DNA from: Heterostelium album PN500
Taxonomy: Eukaryota; Evosea; Eumycetozoa; Acytosteliales; Acytosteliaceae
Assembly: GCF_000004825.1 (NCBI RefSeq)
Contig: NW_008805086.1
Span: forward strand, 310,001 to 374,000
DNA length: 64,000 bases
Reading direction: 5' to 3'
Each line of letters starts with the position of its first letter. The stretch's first letter is position 1. Shown here in pieces: positions 63,401 to 64,000 of this stretch. The notes under the pieces are model-generated. The model saw nothing but the letters and a program-made list of their open reading frames with translations. It searched no databases and was not told where the DNA came from. A program made the translations under genes and the position numbers.

Positions 63401-64000
63401 CACCATATTTTGCAGATTCCGATATTATTACATATGTTCCACCAACACCAATCATTCAATCAGTAACTCCAAGTTCAATGGTATCCGATATAGTTACACC
63501 AATCACCATTACAGGATCTGGATTCCAAAACACTTTATCAGTTGTTAAAGTTGGTCAATTAAATTGTCCAATTACAAGCATTCAGAATACCAGAATCATT
63601 TGTAATTCACAACCTCAATTGGTTGATTCCATCGAATTAGTTGTTGTTATAAATGATAATACTATTACTTCGAATGCAGTTCCATTCACAATCAAACCAC
63701 CAGCACCAACTATAACAGCGATTACACCATCTTCAGTTCCAACCAATTCGACAACAACCATATCTATTGCCGGTACCGGTTTTGTCAATGGAATGGTCAA
63801 AGTATATATCAACGGTGCAGTAATCACATTGAATTCAGTCACAAGAACATTAATTATTGGTATCGCACCAGTTCTCAATATTGCTGGATCAATTCCACTT
63901 TTCGTTCAGAATAATGCATATTTCACAACTTCCAGTTCAATTACCTATGTTCCACCAACACCGATCATTCAATCAGTAACTCCAAATTCGATGGTATCCG
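60461..64000 (+). CDS. IPT/TIG-repeat cell-surface or secreted protein (3' partial, internally inverted)
   Basis: Exon 1 60461-60545 codes a signal peptide (YSFFIILFLFYQSANA). Exons 2 and 3 (60687-61511, 61583-61840) carry IPT/TIG immunoglobulin-like repeats marked by SVTPN...G..F/Y..G......C.....T...C..P. From 62212 the plus frame is open to the window edge with more repeats. Between them, 61876-62211 reads as an IPT repeat only on the minus strand. Flipped, its splice acceptor and 317 coding bases join exon 3 and the 62212 frame without any phase conflict. As it stands the plus-strand gene is interrupted. IPT/TIG arrays occur in dictyostelid adhesion and allorecognition proteins (Tgr family); whether this one acts so is inference. 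No membrane anchor is visible because the end is missing. Confidence 0.88.
61876..62211 (-). other. Inverted segment holding one IPT repeat and a splice acceptor
   Basis: On the minus strand: an AT-rich intron tail ending ATAATTATAATAG, then coding from 62192: APKSTITSVTPASYP, TVTGTLFFSGLTSVTIDGQL, TSPSFTT, STPSVTSVTPNSFVSDQST, ending at 61876. Coding length 317 bases = 2 + 105 codons, so it accepts the phase-1 end of exon 3 (61840) and leaves phase 0, exactly as needed for KTISVSGSNF starting at 62212. Confidence 0.85.
62410..64000 (+). repeat. 513-bp tandem repeat (two IPT domains per unit)
   Basis: The block GTTCCACCAACACC starts at 62923, 63436 and 63949, so the period is 513 bases (171 codons, no frame disturbance). 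Each unit codes two IPT domains of about 85 residues; the units beginning near 62923 and 63436 are almost identical in DNA (for example VVKVGQLNCPITSIQNTR in both). The unit starting near 62410 is related but more diverged. The array continues beyond the window. Confidence 0.85.

Overview
The window looks like nuclear DNA of a dictyostelid social amoeba. Evidence: very AT-rich intergenic DNA and introns, short GT-AG introns (about 45-130 bases), CAA/AAT triplet tracts coding Gln/Asn runs, dense genes on both strands, and family content typical of the group (terpene synthase, large ankyrin-like proteins, IPT/TIG surface protein, TIGR00027-type methyltransferases). The species cannot be fixed from the sequence. 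Exon structures were built by hand from splice signals; where stated, exon lengths and phases add up to one open frame.

Layout. 1-16 kb: C-terminal end of a UBR4-type E3 ligase, a small inverted-repeat element, spindle checkpoint MAD1, uridine phosphorylase-like enzyme, DNA repair endonuclease XPF, PP1 regulator SDS22, and an atypical E2F with two winged-helix domains. 17.5-29 kb: COG1 (Golgi tether), three tandem methyltransferase paralogues, proteasome subunit alpha-2. 29-37 kb: a head-to-head pair of unknown paralogues starting MGN, a secreted GH18 chitinase, and an Asn-rich membrane protein. 37.5-51 kb: ATG4 protease, mitochondrial ribosomal protein L9, Golgi pH regulator (GPR89), a 6.2 kb non-coding stretch, and CDC25 phosphatase. 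51.3-54 kb: a piggyBac-type DNA transposon with TTAA ends. 54-64 kb: ankyrin-like protein, triosephosphate isomerase, frameshifted terpene synthase, atypical ARF GTPase, and an IPT/TIG repeat surface protein that runs off the right edge.

Most genes are unlinked housekeeping functions. A loose cell-cycle theme (MAD1, SDS22, E2F, CDC25) is probably chance, although the CDC25 upstream region carries E2F-like GGCG sites.

The strongest unusual observation is in the IPT/TIG gene. About 336 bp (61876-62211), carrying one coding segment and its splice acceptor, lies in reverse orientation, and flipping it restores splicing phase and reading frame exactly. Other points: an almost intact piggyBac element with all three catalytic Asp but one in-frame stop; single-frame breaks in ATG4, terpene synthase and possibly GPR89; an ARF with a destroyed switch II; and two foldback elements.
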